Under the pieces are notes generated by a model. The model worked only from the letters and a program-made list of their open reading frames with translations. It was not told where the DNA came from and made no database searches. DNA of 6,619 nucleotides from Deltaproteobacteria bacterium (GTDB lineage: Bacteria > Desulfobacterota > Anaeroferrophillalia > Anaeroferrophillales > Tharpellaceae): assembly GCA_030633185.1 (NCBI GenBank), contig DAOVTG010000140.1, positions 1 to 6,619 on the forward strand, in the 5' to 3' direction. Each line of letters opens with the position of its first letter. The first letter of the stretch is position 1. The translations under genes and the position numbers were made by a program. Of the stretch, positions 5,563 to 6,619 are shown piece by piece.

Positions 5563-6619
5563 AAAAAACTATATTAATAATTGATGACGAGCCCGCTATC
5601 CGGCGCTCAATGAGTGGCGTTTTCAGCGACGAAGGTTACAACGTTATCTGCGCTGAAGACGGCACCCACGCTTTAAACCTGCTTGAAAAAGAGAACCCAG
5701 ATCTGATCTTTCTCGACATCTGGCTGCCGGACAGTGACGGTTTAAAACTTTTGCCGGGATTCAAGAAAGAGCATCCCCAAGTCCCCATCATCATGATCTC
5801 CGGTCACGGCACGATTGAGACCGCCGTTCAGGCGACCAAAATGGGAGCTTTTGATTTTATTGAAAAACCACTTTCACTGGACAAACTGATAATTACCGCC
5901 AGTAACGCTCTAACCCTTTCTCGCCTGCAAGAGGAGAATCACCGTCTCAAAAAACAGTATAACGAGAACCGCCTGGTCGGCGAGTGCAAGGCCCTCGGCC
6001 AACTCAAGGAGCAGATCAGGATCATCGCCCCAACCGATGGCTGGGTTCTGGTGGTCGGTGAAAATGGCACCGGCAAAGAGCTTGTAGCTCGGGAGATCCA
6101 CCGTTTAAGCGGTCGCCATAACCGCCCCTTCATCGATGTCAACTGTGCCGCTATCCCCGACAATCTGATCGAATCGGAACTTTTCGGATATGAAAAAGGG
6201 GCCTTTACCGGAGCTGACCGGCGGCAAAAAGGAAAATTTGAGCAGAGTCACGAGGGCACCATTTTCCTTGATGAGATCGGCGATATGAGCCTTAACACCC
6301 AGGCCAAGATACTTCGAGTTCTGGAGGAGAAAACCTTGACCCGTTTAGGAGGCGGCAAAACCATCCCCATCGATGTCCGCATCATCGCCGCCACCAATAA
6401 AAATCTCGGCCAAGAAATCGCCGCAGGAAATTTTCGCCAGGATCTATTTTACCGCCTCAACGTTCTACCGATCCAGGTTCCACCTTTGAGAGATCGCCGT
6501 GAAGATATCCCTCTACTGGCCGAAACTTTCTTAAGCAACTACTACAACCAGCATGGCGGAACCTTTAAACATCTGGCCCCTGAGGTTATCACCCAACTCA
6601 ATAACTACGACTGGCCCGG
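5559..6619 (+). CDS. ntrX: NtrX-type sigma-54-dependent response regulator (first 353 residues, cut by window edge)
   Basis: The product is the cytoplasmic response regulator paired with the NtrY-type kinase. It starts at the ATG overlapping the kinase stop by four bases. The receiver domain (about 1-118) has acidic residues D9/D10, the phosphoacceptor D53 in FLDIW, S81 and K103. A short coiled linker leads to an AAA+ domain (from about 138) with Walker A GENGTGKE (167-174), ESELFGYEKGAFTGA with an intact GAFTGA loop (214-219) that contacts sigma-54, Walker B TIFLDEIGD (234-242), sensor I region RIIAATN (274-280) and FYRLNVLPIQVPPLRDR (297-313). GENGTGKE and the D..WVLVVGE lead-in are NtrX-like. 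NtrX proteins are about 450-480 residues, so roughly 100 or more, including the DNA-binding helix-turn-helix, lie outside the window. Its targets therefore cannot be judged. The frame is open with no defect seen. Confidence 0.93.
   Translation, partial: MKKTILIIDDEPAIRRSMSGVFSDEGYNVICAEDGTHALNLLEKENPDLIFLDIWLPDSDGLKLLPGFKKEHPQVPIIMISGHGTIETAVQATKMGAFDFIEKPLSLDKLIITASNALTLSRLQEENHRLKKQYNENRLVGECKALGQLKEQIRIIAPTDGWVLVVGENGTGKELVAREIHRLSGRHNRPFIDVNCAAIPDNLIESELFGYEKGAFTGADRRQKGKFEQSHEGTIFLDEIGDMSLNTQAKILRVLEEKTLTRLGGGKTIPIDVRIIAATNKNLGQEIAAGNFRQDLFYRLNVLPIQVPPLRDRREDIPLLAETFLSNYYNQHGGTFKHLAPEVITQLNNYDWP

Overview
The window looks like chromosomal DNA of a Gram-negative bacterium, most likely from the Desulfobacterota (former Deltaproteobacteria). 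The reasons are a moderate GC content, a periplasmic-binding-protein TRAP transporter, and the gene string DUF4390 - NtrY-type kinase - NtrX-type regulator, which is known from delta- and betaproteobacteria. This placement is inference; no rRNA or other phylogenetic marker is present.

Layout. Positions 1-1982, minus strand, hold a TRAP carboxylate transporter operon in the order dctP (binding protein), dctQ (small membrane subunit), dctM (large membrane subunit, cut off by the window start after 106 residues). A strong hairpin lies between dctP and dctQ, and dctQ/dctM share one base (TAATG). Positions 1983-2661 form a 679-base divergent intergenic region with no credible gene. It contains a good sigma-54 (-24/-12) promoter candidate and a possible upstream activator site for dctP, a hairpin-rich repeat-like element of about 215 bp framed by a short direct repeat, and a candidate sigma-70 promoter for the rightward genes. 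Positions 2662-6619, plus strand, hold a tight operon: a secreted DUF4390 protein, a 750-residue membrane histidine kinase of the NtrY type, and an NtrX-type sigma-54 activator, truncated by the window end after 353 residues.

How the parts fit. The rightward operon encodes a complete sensing path: a periplasmic protein, a kinase with a large periplasmic loop, and a response regulator with an intact receiver Asp and the GAFTGA loop that contacts sigma-54. The leftward transporter operon starts from what looks like a sigma-54 promoter. The simplest hypothesis is that a sigma-54 activator, possibly this NtrX, controls uptake of an organic acid by the neighbouring TRAP system. The sequence does not prove the link. 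Most of the window is recognisable family biology; the least explained part is the structured element around 2187-2412.
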